Origin: Polyangium jinanense
Lineage (GTDB): Bacteria > Myxococcota > Polyangia > Polyangiales > Polyangiaceae
Length of the DNA: 52,106 nucleotides
Reading direction: 5' to 3'
Assembly: GCF_028435365.1 (NCBI RefSeq)
Contig: NZ_JAGTJJ010000070.1
Span: 1 to 52,106, forward strand
Made by a program: the position numbers and the translations under genes
Shown here: positions 32,924 through 46,181 of the stretch, piece by piece
How the letters are laid out: each line of letters begins with the position of its first letter
How positions within the stretch are numbered: the first letter of the stretch is position 1
The notes under the pieces: generated by a model
What the model was told of the DNA's origin: nothing
The model's database searches: none
What the model saw: only the letters and a program-made list of their open reading frames with translations

Positions 32924-35900
32924 TCAGCGGGGCGGCCCGGAGACGCGGCGCTCGCAGGCCTCTTGCTCGGCCCGCGCCGTGGCTTCCGGCACGTTGAGAA
33001 GCGCGATCCGCCGCTCGACCGACATGCAGTACGTCGTCGCCGACCACAACTTCGGATCGAGGGCGCCGGTCAGCGGCTCGAGGTCGGTCCACACCCACGC
33101 GGCCTTGTCGTCCGAAGCCGTGACGAGCCGCTTCCCGTCGGGGCTGAACACCGCCGAATTCAGCACGAAATCGGATCCCCGCAACACGAGCGGCTCGCCG
33201 CTCCCGTCCGCATTCCAGATCCGTACCGTCTTGTCCTGCGAGGCCGTGACGATCCGCTTCCCATCCGGACTCCACTCGGCCGAATTGACCCAGTGCTGAT
33301 GCCCTTCGAGGACGAGCGGCGTCCCCGTCCCATCGGCATTCCAGACCCGCGCCGTCCGGTCGTGCGAGGCCGTGACGATCCGCGTCCCATCCGGGCTAAA
33401 CACCGCGCTCCGCACGTTCCCCTGGTGGTCGAGCAAGAGCAGCGGCTCACCGCTTCCATCCGCGTAAAACACCCGAACAGCCTTGTCGCGGGACGCCGTC
33501 ACGACGCGCTGGCCGTCGGGGCTCCACGACGCCACATTGACTGCGGCCTGATGGCCCTGCAAAACGAGCGGCGCGCCGCTCCCGTCGGCATTCCAGATCC
33601 GCGCCGTCTTGTCCTCGGAAGCCGTGACGATACGTTTCCCGTCCGGGCTCCACGAGGCGGATTTCACCGTGGCCAGATGGCCCCGAAGCACGAACGGCTC
33701 GCCGCTGCCATCGGCATTCCAGATCCGCGCCGTCTTGTCCTCGGAGGCCGTGACGATACGTTTCCCATCCGGGCTCCATTCCGCCCAGTGGACCACATTT
33801 TCATGGCCGCGCAAAACCAGGGGTTTGCCCGCGCCGTCCGCATTCCATACCCGGGCCGTGTTGTCCCACGAGGCCGTCACGATATGCCGGCCGTCGGGGC
33901 TGAAGGACGCCCGGTAGACCATACGCTGGTGCCCTTTGAGCAGCAATGGTCTGCCCGCGCCGTCCGCGCTCCAGACCCGCGCCGTCTTGTCCGAGGAGAC
34001 GGTCACGACGAACTGGCCATCGGGGCTGTACGAGGCCCTTTGAATGGCGTCCTCGTGGCCACGGAACACCAGCGGATCCCCCGAGTTCTCCGCGGTCATG
34101 AGGCGCAGGCCCTCATTCTGGAAGGCCGTGAGGATCCGCTCGCCCTCGGAGGTGAACGCGAGTGCATACACGCCGTCCTTCTGGCCCGTGAGCACCTGGG
34201 GCTCGCCCGAGCCGTCCGCATTCCACACCCGAAGGGTCCTGTCCCACGAGGCCGTGACGATGTGCTCGCCGTCGGGCCGGAATGTCGCCGAATTGACCGC
34301 CGCGAGGTGGCCCCGAAACACCACGGGTTCGCCCGAGCCGTCCGCATTCCAGACCCGCGCCGTCCTGTCCTCGGAGGCCGTGACGACACGCGCGCCGTCG
34401 GGGCTGAAGGCCGCGGAGCGCAAGCTTTGCTCGTGCCCGCGGAGGATCACGGGCTCGCCCGTACCGTCGCTCCGCCAGATGCGCGCCGTCCGGTCCCGCG
34501 ACGCCGAGACGAGCCGCGTGCCGTCGGGGCTCCACGTCACGGTTCGGACCGCGTCCTCGTGGCCCAAAAGGGTCATCGGGCGGCCCGAGCCGTCGGCATT
34601 CCAGATCCGTATGGTCTTGTCCCACGATGCCCCCGCGATGCGGCGGCCGTCGGGACTCCATGCGACCGATTGCACGGTTTCCTGGCCCCGCAGCAGCAAG
34701 GGCTCGCCGCGGCCGTCGGCATTCCACACGCGAACGATTCCGTCCTCCGACGCGGTGGCGATCCGTTTGCCATCGGGGCTGTAGGCCGCGGACATGACGA
34801 GGGCCGGATGCACGAGCACCACGCGGGCCGGTCCGCTCTGGAGCGCCCAGCGCGCGAGCTCCGAAAAGCCACGTGGCACCTCGGGCGGCTCGACCTCGCG
34901 CAAAAGGGCGAGCACCGTCGTCGGATCCCCCGAGAGCTCGCGCGCCGCGGCGATACGCGTCGCATTCCGCGCCTGCCTCGCCTCGGCCTGCGCGCGCGCC
35001 GCCTCCGCGTCCGCGTGCGACGCCTGCTGATCGGCGCGCCGTGCATGCTCCCCGGCGCGGAGGGCCAGGTACGATACGACGACCGTGATCGCGCAGAGCG
35101 CCGCAATGGCGCCCATTGCCACCCGCCGCCGCAAGCTCCGCTCGCGATCCGCCAGCGCCACGACGGCGAGGAGATATCGCTCCTCGCGCCGGCCGAGCCG
35201 GAACGGCGCGCCCGCTCCCTGCGCGGCGCGGCGGCGCGCGAGCCATTGCCTCGCTTCCTCGGCAGCTCTATCCCGCCAAACGAGCCCTTCGGCCTCTGCG
35301 CTCGCGTCCCATTGCTGGGCCGCGGCGCGCAGGCGCGAAAGGAATTGCGCGTCCTTCTCGTTCTCGTCGAGCCAGTGCCGGAGCTTTGCCCACCGCTCGA
35401 CCAGCGATTCGTGGACGATCTCGACCGTCGACCCCTCCCAATCGCCGCCCGTCTCGATGACGAGGAGCCGCGCGGCGGCGAGGTGCTGCACGACCTGCTC
35501 CGTGGCATCGGCGCCCTCGGACAGCTCACGAAGCTCGGCCAAGCTCACGAGCGCGCGCGTGCGCTCGGGCGTAACGAGCCGCAGCAGAATCGACCGGGCG
35601 AGCGCCTGCTCCGGCCCTGAAAGCGTCGCGAGCACCGCATCCGCGTGTGTGGAAAGCGCCCCCGCGACGCCGCCGAGCGCGCGATAACTCTCGCGGGACA
35701 GAAGCTTGTGCTCGCGATCCCGCGCCTCCCACAACTTCGTCGCCGTGAACTGCAAAAGGGGCAAGGCGCTCCGCGTGTTCTCCAGGGTATCGAGCATCTG
35801 CTCGACGAGCTCGTCTCCCTCGAATCGATACCCCGCCGCCTCGATGGGCTTCGTGAGCGCCGCGCGCAGCCCCTCACGGCCGAGCTGTGGCAAGAAGACG

Positions 35901-37597
35901 AGCCCGCGCGTCACCTCGGTCATGAAAGGGCGATTGTCGACGAGCCGATCCAGAAAATCCGAACGCATGGCGAGCACCACGCGCAGCGGCGAGGATGCGT
36001 CGTCGGCCGCGCCTTCGAGGCAGGCGATGAACCCCTTCCATTCGTCCGAGCTCGCGCCGAGGGTATAAAGCTCCTCGAATTGATCGACAAAAAGCAGAAT
36101 GTGATGGTCCTGCCCCGCGCGGCGGCACCGCGCGCGAAGCCGGGCGCCGAAGTAGCCGGGGCGGCTGCGGAGCATCGCCGCGAGCTCCTCGGCGTCGGTG
36201 GTGGGGGGCACGCTCCCTCGAAGGTCGATGGGCGGGTCGGCGATCTGGACCAGCACATCGGCGAGCGCGGTGAGCGGCTTTCGACCTGGGCGCAGAATGA
36301 AGGCTTCCCAGGTGCCCCCCGAGCGCTTCAATGCAGGGAGGATCCCGGCCCGCACGAACGACGATTTGCCCGCGCCGGAGGGCCCGGCCACGACCACGAG
36401 CTGCTGGTTGCGCAGGCGCCCGAGCACACCCGCGATGTCGCGCTCACGCCCGAAAAACCGCGCGGCATCCGACTCCTGAAACGCCGAAAGGCCGGCGAAC
36501 GGATTGTCGTCGTCGGACAGCACCACCGTGGTTGGCTCGTCGACGAGGGATTCGAGCGCCGTGAGCAGCTCCCGCGCCGAACCGATACGCTCCGTTTTGC
36601 GTTTCTTCAGACATCGATCGATGAGCGTGCCGAGGGCCCCGAGGTCCGGGCGTGATTCCAGCACGCTCGGCATCGGCAATTCGAGGACCTGGACGCCGAC
36701 GAGCCGCGCCATGCTCACCGGCGCGAGCGGGTGCGCGCCCGTGACGAGCTCGTGCAGGATGACCCCGGCGGCCCAGACGTCGCATTGTGGATCGACGTCG
36801 AGCCCCAGCCATTGCTCGGGCGACATGTACGGCGGCGTGCCGACCACGCTCCCGTCCTCCGTCGTCGTGAGATCATCGCCCGGACGCGGCGGCGCGATCT
36901 TCATCGTCCCGGTATTGTCGAGCGTGAAGCGCTTGGCGATTCCGAAATCGAGCACCTTCACCTGCCCGCCCTCGGTCAGGAGGATGTTCTCCGGTTTGAG
37001 ATCCCGGTGCACGATGCCCATTTCATGCGCGCAGACGAGCGCGCGCAGGACGGGAATCATGAGCTCCGCCGCGACGCTCGGCGAGACCCCGCTCGAACGC
37101 TCGCGCCCCGTCATCCACGCCCGGAGCGTGCGGCCTTCGAGGTATTCGAGCACCATGTAGGGATATCCCTCGAGCTCGTCGACCTCGTACACGACCACGA
37201 TGCTCTCGTGCTTGCAGCGCGCCGTGGCTCGCGCCTCGGCCAGAAACCTCCCGGCGCGTTTGCCCGTGTACCCCACGAGCAGCTTGATCGCGCAGAGCCG
37301 CGCGAGCCTCGTATCACGCGCCAAAAACACCCGCCCCATGCCGCCCTGGCCGAGCTCGCGGATGATCTCGTACTGCTTGATGACGCTGCCCGGCTGGAGC
37401 GACAGCGACTCCACCGGAATCGCGGGCGCGCCGAAAGCGATCGGCGGCGACGTCGCCGAGACCGTCGAGCGGGAGGGCGGCTCCGGATTGGGGCCGGTCA
37501 TGGCCCGTGCGGTCCGGGCGAACGCGGGATCGGCCTCCGGCTCCCTCTTGGGAGCTTCTCCCGAGCGACCGCGCTGGCTCTCCGGATGGCCCTCCAT
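32924..37597 (-). CDS. Ser/Thr kinase - STAND ATPase - WD40 protein
   Basis: 1557 residues, eukaryote-like. The kinase (about 76-350) has GQGGMG (83-88), K105, HRDLKPEN (197-204), DFG (217-219) and SPE (259-261), so it should be active. A nSTAND-type NTPase follows (FFGRE; Walker A GPSGAGKS 405-412). After a helical region, a TM helix (about 826-848) and coiled coil lie before 14 WD40 repeats (about residue 930 to 1510), enough for two seven-bladed propellers. Kinase and NTPase would face the cytosol and the propellers the periplasm. It may be a ligand-triggered signalling scaffold. The upstream FHA-sigma54 gene ends 12 bp before it, so it could phosphorylate or bind that regulator. Confidence 0.93.
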   Translation of the reverse strand: MEGHPESQRGRSGEAPKREPEADPAFARTARAMTGPNPEPPSRSTVSATSPPIAFGAPAIPVESLSLQPGSVIKQYEIIRELGQGGMGRVFLARDTRLARLCAIKLLVGYTGKRAGRFLAEARATARCKHESIVVVYEVDELEGYPYMVLEYLEGRTLRAWMTGRERSSGVSPSVAAELMIPVLRALVCAHEMGIVHRDLKPENILLTEGGQVKVLDFGIAKRFTLDNTGTMKIAPPRPGDDLTTTEDGSVVGTPPYMSPEQWLGLDVDPQCDVWAAGVILHELVTGAHPLAPVSMARLVGVQVLELPMPSVLESRPDLGALGTLIDRCLKKRKTERIGSARELLTALESLVDEPTTVVLSDDDNPFAGLSAFQESDAARFFGRERDIAGVLGRLRNQQLVVVAGPSGAGKSSFVRAGILPALKRSGGTWEAFILRPGRKPLTALADVLVQIADPPIDLRGSVPPTTDAEELAAMLRSRPGYFGARLRARCRRAGQDHHILLFVDQFEELYTLGASSDEWKGFIACLEGAADDASSPLRVVLAMRSDFLDRLVDNRPFMTEVTRGLVFLPQLGREGLRAALTKPIEAAGYRFEGDELVEQMLDTLENTRSALPLLQFTATKLWEARDREHKLLSRESYRALGGVAGALSTHADAVLATLSGPEQALARSILLRLVTPERTRALVSLAELRELSEGADATEQVVQHLAAARLLVIETGGDWEGSTVEIVHESLVERWAKLRHWLDENEKDAQFLSRLRAAAQQWDASAEAEGLVWRDRAAEEARQWLARRRAAQGAGAPFRLGRREERYLLAVVALADRERSLRRRVAMGAIAALCAITVVVSYLALRAGEHARRADQQASHADAEAARAQAEARQARNATRIAAARELSGDPTTVLALLREVEPPEVPRGFSELARWALQSGPARVVLVHPALVMSAAYSPDGKRIATASEDGIVRVWNADGRGEPLLLRGQETVQSVAWSPDGRRIAGASWDKTIRIWNADGSGRPMTLLGHEDAVRTVTWSPDGTRLVSASRDRTARIWRSDGTGEPVILRGHEQSLRSAAFSPDGARVVTASEDRTARVWNADGSGEPVVFRGHLAAVNSATFRPDGEHIVTASWDRTLRVWNADGSGEPQVLTGQKDGVYALAFTSEGERILTAFQNEGLRLMTAENSGDPLVFRGHEDAIQRASYSPDGQFVVTVSSDKTARVWSADGAGRPLLLKGHQRMVYRASFSPDGRHIVTASWDNTARVWNADGAGKPLVLRGHENVVHWAEWSPDGKRIVTASEDKTARIWNADGSGEPFVLRGHLATVKSASWSPDGKRIVTASEDKTARIWNADGSGAPLVLQGHQAAVNVASWSPDGQRVVTASRDKAVRVFYADGSGEPLLLLDHQGNVRSAVFSPDGTRIVTASHDRTARVWNADGTGTPLVLEGHQHWVNSAEWSPDGKRIVTASQDKTVRIWNADGSGEPLVLRGSDFVLNSAVFSPDGKRLVTASDDKAAWVWTDLEPLTGALDPKLWSATTYCMSVERRIALLNVPEATARAEQEACERRVSGPPR

Positions 37598-37609
37598 GCG
37601 ATCCGTCCC

Positions 37610-38992
<1,383 letters not shown>

Positions 38993-39113
38993 GGCTCACG
39001 TTCCTACCACAGGCGAGGCGCGGCTCACACGACAAACGCGGGCACGGGAGCGGAAGGGGGGGACGGGGGCGGCGCAGGCTGCGCCGCCCCGACGATGGGA
39101 GCGGTCTTTCGGA

Positions 39114-39350
39114 TCAGGAATCGTAGCCGTAATTGCCGTCGAGGACGAGCACCACGCCGCTCTGCGGGTAGTAGAGCACCACGCGCGCAATGTTGTCGGT
39201 GCAGTTGTGGCACGACACCTGCTCGCTGTAGGACCACGCCTCGATGTCGCCGCCGCCCGCGAAGGCGTCGATCGCGGCGAGCAGGAAGTCGTTTTGGCCC
39301 TGGGCTGCGTCGAGGTGACGAATGGCCGCATCGTTGAGCTTTCGCCAAAC
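39114..39350 (-). pseudogene. 3' fragment of a lipoprotein gene (relative of the gene at 43355)
   Basis: 39100-39285 matches 43341-43526 with one difference. This includes the last 57 codons of the lipoprotein gene at 43355 (ending SGVVLVLDGNYGYDS) and 14 bases beyond its stop. The frame stays open upstream, reading KLNDAAIRHLDAAQGQNDF into LLAAIDAFAGGG, so a diverged or different N-terminal piece is joined to it. No start codon or signal peptide is visible. It is a truncated duplicate or recombination scar. Confidence 0.8.
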
Positions 39351-39766
39351 GCACCCAGCGGGGCCCGGAATGCAGGATCTCCCAGATATCGAAGCCGCCG
39401 TGACTGTCCGACTTCGGCCGGGAATGGATCGGCACCGCCGAGGATCCGTCGGACGCTGACCGGCTGCTCCTTCGCGGAGGAGGCTCGCCTGATGACCGAT
39501 CGACAGCAGCCTTTCGGGCGCTTCGAGCGTGGGAAGCCCGGAGCCGCCTGCCGTTTGCGTCTCGTCCCACCGTTTGCCGACGAGCGCCGCTCGCTGTGGC
39601 GGGTAGGCCGGCAGAGCGGCCGAGCCACACGAGGAAAACAGGCGCTCGACCCATTCCTGAACGAATCGTGACGCATCGCATCTTGTCCACGTACCTGCGG
39701 GGGCGTAGGTTTATCGGCAGGGTGGCAGGGTGGACGTGTAGGACCAGCGCCCATCGAGGAGTGCAG
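39351..39766. other. Gene-poor stretch
   Basis: About 415 bp between the fragment and the reductase gene. Minus-strand frames are open in places (SRPKSDSHGGFDIWEILHSGPRW) and plus frames give MTDRQQPFGRFERGKPG, but none has a start, ribosome-binding site and consistent codon use. The last 60 bp hold the reductase leader with a GAGGAG site. It is probably gene debris. Confidence 0.45.
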
Positions 39767-40864
39767 ATGAACACGCTCGCGACAAGCGCGCCGCGCGTGG
39801 CGCGTACGGCTTCGTTCGCCCTTCGGGCCGCGCAGCGCGTCAGCCGCGCGTTGCTCCTCGACCGTTCGTTCCGGTTCTGGGTCGACGAGTTCGCTCCGGT
39901 CGCCTCGCGTGCCGAGCTTCGCGCACGCGTCCTTTCGGTGGCCGACGTGACCCACGACGTGAAAACGTTCGTGCTCGCACCCCGGGTATGGCCCGGTCAC
40001 CTGCCAGGGCAATGGGTACCGGTCGAAATCGAGGTGGACGGCATACGCCTCCGTCGTTGTTATTCGATCTCCTCCCCACCGAACGACCCCCACGTCGAGA
40101 TCACCGTCAAGAGAGTCCCCGACGGCCGCGTCTCGAACTGGATGCATACGCATCTGCACGCAGGCGACTTCGTTCGCCTCGGCGCGCCCTCAGGCGACTT
40201 CGTCCTCCCCGAGGCGACGCCCGCGAAACTCCTCCTCCTGAGCGGCGGCAGCGGGGCTACACCGCTGATCGCGATCCTCCGCGACCTTGCCCATCGGCGC
40301 GCGCTAAAGGACGTGACTTATCTCCACGCCGCGCGTTCGCAACGAGACGTACTCTTCGCCCGCGATCTCGCGCGCCTTTCGGCGTTGTACCCCGGGCTCC
40401 GGGTGGTGCTCCACCTCGACGACGAATCGCCACGACTCGATGCCACACAGCTCTGGGTGTTGGTCCCCGACCTCGCCCACCGCGAGACGTTCCTTTGTGG
40501 TCCGACCGGCATGATGGACGCCGTCGCGCCCGCGTTCCTGGGTTTCGAAAGACGTTTGCATCACGAGCGATTCGTCGCGGCCAAACCTGCGGCAGCGGCG
40601 CCCGGCGCAGGTGCGCTGATTCATCTCGGTCGCTCGAAACGAACCATCACCACCACGGGCCGCGGGACACTGCTCGACGAACTGGAGCAGGCCGGTGAAC
40701 GCCTCGAATACGGCTGCCGCATGGGCATCTGCAACACCTGCCGGTGCGCCAAGCGGAGCGGGGTGGTCGAAAACGTCCTGACCGGCGCGATCTCCAGCGA
40801 ACCCGACGACGACATCCGCCTTTGCGTGTCCGTCGCCCGCTCCGATCTCACGCTCGCCCTCTGA
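39767..40864 (+). CDS. Ferredoxin reductase with 2Fe-2S domain (desaturase electron donor)
   Basis: 365 residues. A flavin-binding beta-barrel (RRCYSISSPPNDPHVEITVKR), an NAD(P)-binding domain (LLLSGGSGATPLIAIL, FLCGPTGMMDAV) and a C-terminal plant-type 2Fe-2S domain (YGCRMGICNTCRC...LC). It moves electrons from NAD(P)H to the desaturase encoded next, like the reductase partner of mycobacterial DesA3. The start is ATG 39767 with GAGGAG just ahead; longer in-frame starts upstream lack a ribosome-binding site. The desaturase follows after 16 bp in the same operon. Confidence 0.93.
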   Translation: MNTLATSAPRVARTASFALRAAQRVSRALLLDRSFRFWVDEFAPVASRAELRARVLSVADVTHDVKTFVLAPRVWPGHLPGQWVPVEIEVDGIRLRRCYSISSPPNDPHVEITVKRVPDGRVSNWMHTHLHAGDFVRLGAPSGDFVLPEATPAKLLLLSGGSGATPLIAILRDLAHRRALKDVTYLHAARSQRDVLFARDLARLSALYPGLRVVLHLDDESPRLDATQLWVLVPDLAHRETFLCGPTGMMDAVAPAFLGFERRLHHERFVAAKPAAAAPGAGALIHLGRSKRTITTTGRGTLLDELEQAGERLEYGCRMGICNTCRCAKRSGVVENVLTGAISSEPDDDIRLCVSVARSDLTLAL

Positions 40865-40880
40865 TCCGACAGGACCTCCG

Positions 40881-41954
40881 ATGAACCGCATCCTCACCCC
40901 CCACGAAATCGACGCCTTCGGCCGCGAGCTCGATGCAATCCGCCAAGAAGTTCTCGACCAGCGCGGACAACGCGATGTCGATCACATTCGCAGCGTCGTG
41001 CGCACCATGCGTTACGCGGAGGCCGCCGGCCGGTTGCTCCTCCACGTCGGGATCGATCCCGTCACCTTCGCGCTCGGCAGCGGAGCACTCGGCCTGGCCA
41101 AGATCCTCGAGAACATGGAGGTCGGGCACAACGTGATGCACGGCCAGTACGATTGGACGCACGATCCCGAGCTCGACGGCGAAACCTATGATTGGGACAT
41201 GGCCTGCGCCGCCCACCAGTGGCGCGAGTACCACAACTTCGAGCACCACACGTTCACCAACATCCTCGGTCGCGACCGCGACGTCGGCTACGGCTTTCTT
41301 CGGGTGACGTCGGAACAGCCGTGGAATCCGGCCCATATCATCCAGCCGTTCGTCGCGGTGGGGCTCGCATTCCTGTTCCAGTGGGGCATCGGGGCTCATG
41401 CGCTGCGCCTCGACGAGACCATCGCCGGCCGCCAGTCCGTCGCCGAGCTCTGGACCCGTGCGCGGCCATTCCTGGCCAAGGGCTCGCGACAACTGTTCAA
41501 GGACTACGTGTTCTTTCCGGCATTGGCGCTGGCGAATGCGCCACGGGTCGCGCTCGGAAACTTCATCGCCAATGGGATCCGCAACGTGTGGGCCTTCGCC
41601 ATCATCTTCTGCGGGCACTTCCCGGAAGGGGTGCGCATGTACCACGAGCAGGAAATCCAGGACGAACCACGCGGTGCCTGGTACCTGCGCCAGATCCACG
41701 GGTCGGCCAACATCGAAGGAGGTCGCCTGTTCCACGTGTTGAGTGGCCACCTCAGCCACCAGATCGAACACCACCTGTTCCCCGATCTCCCCGCCTGCCG
41801 CTACCCGGAGATCGCGCCGCGTGTGCGCGCGATCTGCGAACGGTACGGGCAGAGCTACAACACCGGTAGCTTCCGGGCGCAGCTCACGAGCGTGGCCAGA
41901 CAGATCCTCGAAAACGCACTCCCCTCGCGCGCGCGTCCGGCTCGAATACACTGA
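40881..41954 (+). CDS. Membrane fatty acid desaturase
   Basis: 357 residues with the di-iron His boxes of acyl-lipid/acyl-CoA desaturases: HNVMH (83-87), HQWREYHNFEHH (112-123) and HQIEHH (293-298). Hydrophobic helices lie between boxes 2 and 3. It inserts a double bond in membrane lipid acyl chains using O2 and electrons from the reductase encoded 16 bp upstream. The HQIEHH form places it near front-end or omega-type enzymes, but regiospecificity is not fixed by sequence. It is followed after 4 bp by a TMEM175-like channel gene. Confidence 0.93.
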   Translation: MNRILTPHEIDAFGRELDAIRQEVLDQRGQRDVDHIRSVVRTMRYAEAAGRLLLHVGIDPVTFALGSGALGLAKILENMEVGHNVMHGQYDWTHDPELDGETYDWDMACAAHQWREYHNFEHHTFTNILGRDRDVGYGFLRVTSEQPWNPAHIIQPFVAVGLAFLFQWGIGAHALRLDETIAGRQSVAELWTRARPFLAKGSRQLFKDYVFFPALALANAPRVALGNFIANGIRNVWAFAIIFCGHFPEGVRMYHEQEIQDEPRGAWYLRQIHGSANIEGGRLFHVLSGHLSHQIEHHLFPDLPACRYPEIAPRVRAICERYGQSYNTGSFRAQLTSVARQILENALPSRARPARIH

Positions 41955-41958
41955 CCCA

Positions 41959-42615
41959 ATGGCGCTTCCACCCGTCCCGCACGAATTCGCGTCGAGCCTC
42001 CGGACCAGTCGGATCGAGGCCCTGAGCGATGCGGTCTTCGGCATCGTCATGACGATCCTCGTCCTCGAGATACCAGTACCGGAGATCGAGCATCCTACAG
42101 CCCAGGACATACCCCGCGCGCTGCTCCGCTTGTGGCCGATGTTCCTTGGCTATTTCGTCAGCTTCATCGTGCTGGGGATGTCCTGGGTGGCGCAGCACGA
42201 GCAATTTCATTTCGTCAAGCGCGCCGATCAAGCCCTCTTGTGGATGACCATGCTGTTCCTCATGCTCATCGCGACCGTCCCCTTCACCACGACGTTGCTC
42301 GGCCGGTACCTGGATCAGCAGGCGGTCGTGGTGCTCTACGGCGCACACCTCCTGGCCATCAGCCTCGTCCACCATGCGACGTGGCGTTACGCGACCAGGA
42401 ACCGGCGGCTGGTCGATCCCCACATTGATCTCGAGGACGTCAAAATCCATCTACGCCGCTCGCTCGCCACACCGGTGATCTATCTGATCGCGATAGGGCT
42501 CTCGTTCATGAGCACCGTCCTCAGTGTTGTGGTCTATGCATTCGTGCCGCTCGTGTACGGCGTGTTGCCGAGCATCTACGCCAAGCGGGAGGGTTCTCGC
42601 CCTCGCAAGAGCTGA
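41959..42615 (+). CDS. TMEM175-like (DUF1211) potassium channel-like protein
   Basis: 218 residues. The family signature RIEALSDAVFGIVMTILVLEI (about 17-37) forms the first helix with the conserved FSD-like motif. Five or six hydrophobic helices follow. Bacterial TMEM175 proteins are K+-permeable channels. The ATG sits 4 bp after the desaturase stop, so it is co-translated with the reductase-desaturase pair. A role in envelope adaptation together with lipid unsaturation is conceivable, but the link is inference from gene order. Confidence 0.85.
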   Translation: MALPPVPHEFASSLRTSRIEALSDAVFGIVMTILVLEIPVPEIEHPTAQDIPRALLRLWPMFLGYFVSFIVLGMSWVAQHEQFHFVKRADQALLWMTMLFLMLIATVPFTTTLLGRYLDQQAVVVLYGAHLLAISLVHHATWRYATRNRRLVDPHIDLEDVKIHLRRSLATPVIYLIAIGLSFMSTVLSVVVYAFVPLVYGVLPSIYAKREGSRPRKS

Positions 42616-43354
42616 TTCTTCCGAAGCAAGAGGCGAGGCGCGCTCGGCTGCGCCGTGCCAGGTCCTCGCGCCCCGAGGACCGCGTCGAAGGGTTGCGCTC
42701 GTCCCCTCGTCTACGTCGTAGCCGTCGTCGGGGTCTTTCCGACGCACCCGCCAGAGGCACGTGTGAGCCCAAACATGTGAACGTCCCAGGGCAAACGCGA
42801 GGCGACGAGCGACCAAGCCCCTGCACCTCTCAGGGGTCGATCGGTGGTCGTCACGTCCCCGAACGACGGCGCCGGTCGTAGTGCCCCGGCAGATACCGAG
42901 GGCTCTCGGTGATGTGGTGCGCGCCCGTCACCCCTGCGGCCGAAGGCGCGGCGCTTCCGACGGGCGGATAGGCTGCGGGGCGATCGGGGGGGCCGTCCGG
43001 AAACCGGTGCGCGGGGTCCTTCGGTCGGTCGGCGGGCTCCTTCGCTCGGGGGGTGGGGGCCCCTGCGTCGGGGTGGCCTCTGCGGAGGAAGGGCGGCGGG
43101 GCGGTTCGAGCGGGAGGCGCGCCGCGGGCGAAGAGGCACGGGGCGCTCGTGACCAGGAGGCGGCGCGCGTCGTGGCGAGCGTGGGGCGCTTCGCGAGGGC
43201 GGGGAGGTCGAGCGTGATCGCGCAGGGGTCCGGTGGGAGATCGGGCTTTTCGCGGCGCACGCCTTTCTTGCGCCGCGCAGGCGTTTGCCTGGAATGGGTG
43301 GGCTGTCCAGTCTTCGGGTATGCCGAGCGCGACAGCTACAAGCGGTCTTTCGGA
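42616..43354. other. Gene-poor, GC-rich stretch
   Basis: 739 bp between the channel gene and the convergent lipoprotein gene. Minus-strand codons look gene-like in two different frames (about 43260 to 43120, reading CAITLDLPALAKRPTLATTRAA, then about 43120 to 42861, ending AHHITESPRYLPGHYDRR) but are broken by a frame change. No ATG with ribosome-binding site supports a full gene. It may be a decayed gene. No repeats stand out. Confidence 0.4.
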
Positions 43355-44716
43355 TCAGGAGTCGTAGCCGTAATTGCCGTCGAGGACGAGCACCACGCCG
43401 CTCTGCGGGTAGTAGAGCACCACGCGCGCAATGTTGTCGGTGCAGTTGTGGCACGACACCTGCTCGCTGTAGGACCACGCCTCGATGTCGCCGCCGCCCG
43501 CGAAGGCGTCGATCGCGGCGAGCAGGGCGCTGCCGCCGCTCGATCCGAAGAACGTGGTCGAAGCGAGGCCGGCGCGATCGGTGAACGTGCCGTATTCGGC
43601 GGCCGGCTGGTTCTGATCCGTGGAGGCGATCTCGTCGACGATGCTCGTGATCGTGACCGGCGCCTCCGGACACTCCGGCGTATCGTAGGCGGCGATGGGC
43701 TGGATGTTGCGCCAGTTGTAGCCGGTCGATCCCTGGTTCCACGCCGCGCGCGCGGGCTCGAGCGAGGAAGCATCAATCGCGGAGAGCGAGAGGGGCTCCT
43801 GGGCCACGTCGCACGCGTTCGCATAAACACAGCGCTGCACCTGGCGGTAGGTGCCACACGCCGCGAAGTCGGTCGTGCCCGCGGGCTGGCTGTGGTAGCA
43901 GCTATAAACCGCCGGCTCACACGGAGGCGTCGGCCATACGTTGTAGGGGTCGCCGGAGGTGAGGGCGAGGCCCGTCACGCGCGCGACGAGGCGCGCCGTC
44001 TTGTTCGCAATGGTGCCGTCGGGACGCGTCGCGCTGAAGGAGAAGGCCTGCGTGTGCGGATCGATGGCGTCGTGCAGATTCGCGTACGACCAGTCGAGGC
44101 GATAGCTATCCGCATCGACGGGGAAGACCGTCGGCGCGCCATCGGGCGCCGTGACGGTGAGCGGGTTTCCGAGCACGTTGACGCCACCGCGATAGACGAT
44201 GTTATCGGTGCCGTTGACGACGTAGGAAGGCTTCACGGCCTCGTCGATCCAGAGGTCGCTTGCCCCGAGGAAATCGTAAAAACGCGCCGAGATCTCGACG
44301 CGAGCCGTGTACTGGTTGGGCGAGCCCGTGAAGGTGTTGATGGAGACGAAGAGCGGTAGGCCCGAAAGCAAGGTATTCAGCTCGTGGCCCTCGTGGATCA
44401 CGACTTCGAGCCGGCGCTCGCTGATGATGTTGGCCTGCGCGAAAGCGTCATCGGGCACGAAGCTGAAGACGTTCTGCAGGTATCGGTTCGCGGTGCCGCG
44501 GAAGATGAGGGCGCGGACGCCGTCGCGCTCCTCGAAGGTGCCGAGCGTCTCGAAGGAGAAGTCGAGGTCTCCCTCCGAGGCATAGATCCGGGTCGCCGTG
44601 GCGGCGGAGGCGGCCGATTCTGTTTCCTCGGGGAGCGTAGAATCCTGCGCAGCGCAGGCGGGGACGGAAAGGGCAGCAAGGAGACCGATTGCAAGGAAGC
44701 GCGATTTGTTCACCAT
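43355..44716 (-). CDS. Large putative lipoprotein
   Basis: 453 residues from ATG 44716, which has GGAGATACC ahead. The signal MVNKSRFLAIGLLAALSVPAC has a lipobox at C21. The middle part is beta-rich (RLEVVIHEGHELNTLLSGLPLFVSI, ARVEISARFYDFLGA) and the C-terminal third has several cysteines (PPCEPAVYSCYH, AACGTYRQVQRCVYANAC, SCHNC). Family unknown. Its 3' end is duplicated at 39100-39285, which suggests local recombination. It is divergent from the proline-tract gene at 45077, with a MITE-like element between them. Confidence 0.8.
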   Translation of the reverse strand: MVNKSRFLAIGLLAALSVPACAAQDSTLPEETESAASAATATRIYASEGDLDFSFETLGTFEERDGVRALIFRGTANRYLQNVFSFVPDDAFAQANIISERRLEVVIHEGHELNTLLSGLPLFVSINTFTGSPNQYTARVEISARFYDFLGASDLWIDEAVKPSYVVNGTDNIVYRGGVNVLGNPLTVTAPDGAPTVFPVDADSYRLDWSYANLHDAIDPHTQAFSFSATRPDGTIANKTARLVARVTGLALTSGDPYNVWPTPPCEPAVYSCYHSQPAGTTDFAACGTYRQVQRCVYANACDVAQEPLSLSAIDASSLEPARAAWNQGSTGYNWRNIQPIAAYDTPECPEAPVTITSIVDEIASTDQNQPAAEYGTFTDRAGLASTTFFGSSGGSALLAAIDAFAGGGDIEAWSYSEQVSCHNCTDNIARVVLYYPQSGVVLVLDGNYGYDS

Positions 44717-44921
44717 GGTATCTCCAGCGAGGGGTGGCGACCCTTTATTGCTCAGGAACGTCAGCCTGGCAAGGGCGCCGGGGATATTGACAAGTGTGTT
44801 ACGGGTGTATGACAAGGCAGCCGTGCGCGAGATGCCTCTTTGCGCCACAGGCCACAGATGTCGTAATGACCTCGCGGACCGTCGTAGAGGGGATCGGCAA
44901 TCGCCATATTAAAAGTACGCG

Positions 44922-45009
44922 CCTCACCCCCGGCCCCTCTCCCTCTGGGAGAGGGGTGACAGATGGCGTTTCTCCCCTCTCCCGGGAGGGAGCGGGGATG
45001 GGGGTGAGG
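44922..45009. repeat. 88-bp MITE-like palindromic repeat
   Basis: Begins CCTCACCCCC and ends GGGGGTGAGG, a perfect 10-bp terminal inverted repeat, with inner CCCTCTCCCTCTGGGAGAGGGG and CCCCTCTCCCGGGAGG hairpins. This resembles the widespread CTCACCCCCGGCCCCTCTCCC family of non-autonomous or REP-like elements. It lies in the 360-bp divergent promoter region between genes at 44716 and 45077. The rest of that gap holds no gene. Confidence 0.75.
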
Positions 45010-45076
45010 GAATCGTTCTTCGACGAGCTTCGGTCCCAGGACACCAGCCACCTGGTCGATCGGCCTGCACTGAGCG

Positions 45077-46144
<1,068 letters not shown>

Positions 46145-46181
46145 AGGTCCGGCGCACCTCCGCGCATTCACGGCCAGCCGC

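Noticed and set aside
31592..35620. 1342-residue plus-strand frame
   Set aside because: Antisense of the DUF4139 and kinase-WD40 genes. Its repeats mirror the WD40 units.
42928..43260. 110-residue minus-strand frame
   Set aside because: Coding-like only at its start, then a frame change and Pro/Arg-rich sequence. Kept as possible decayed gene only.
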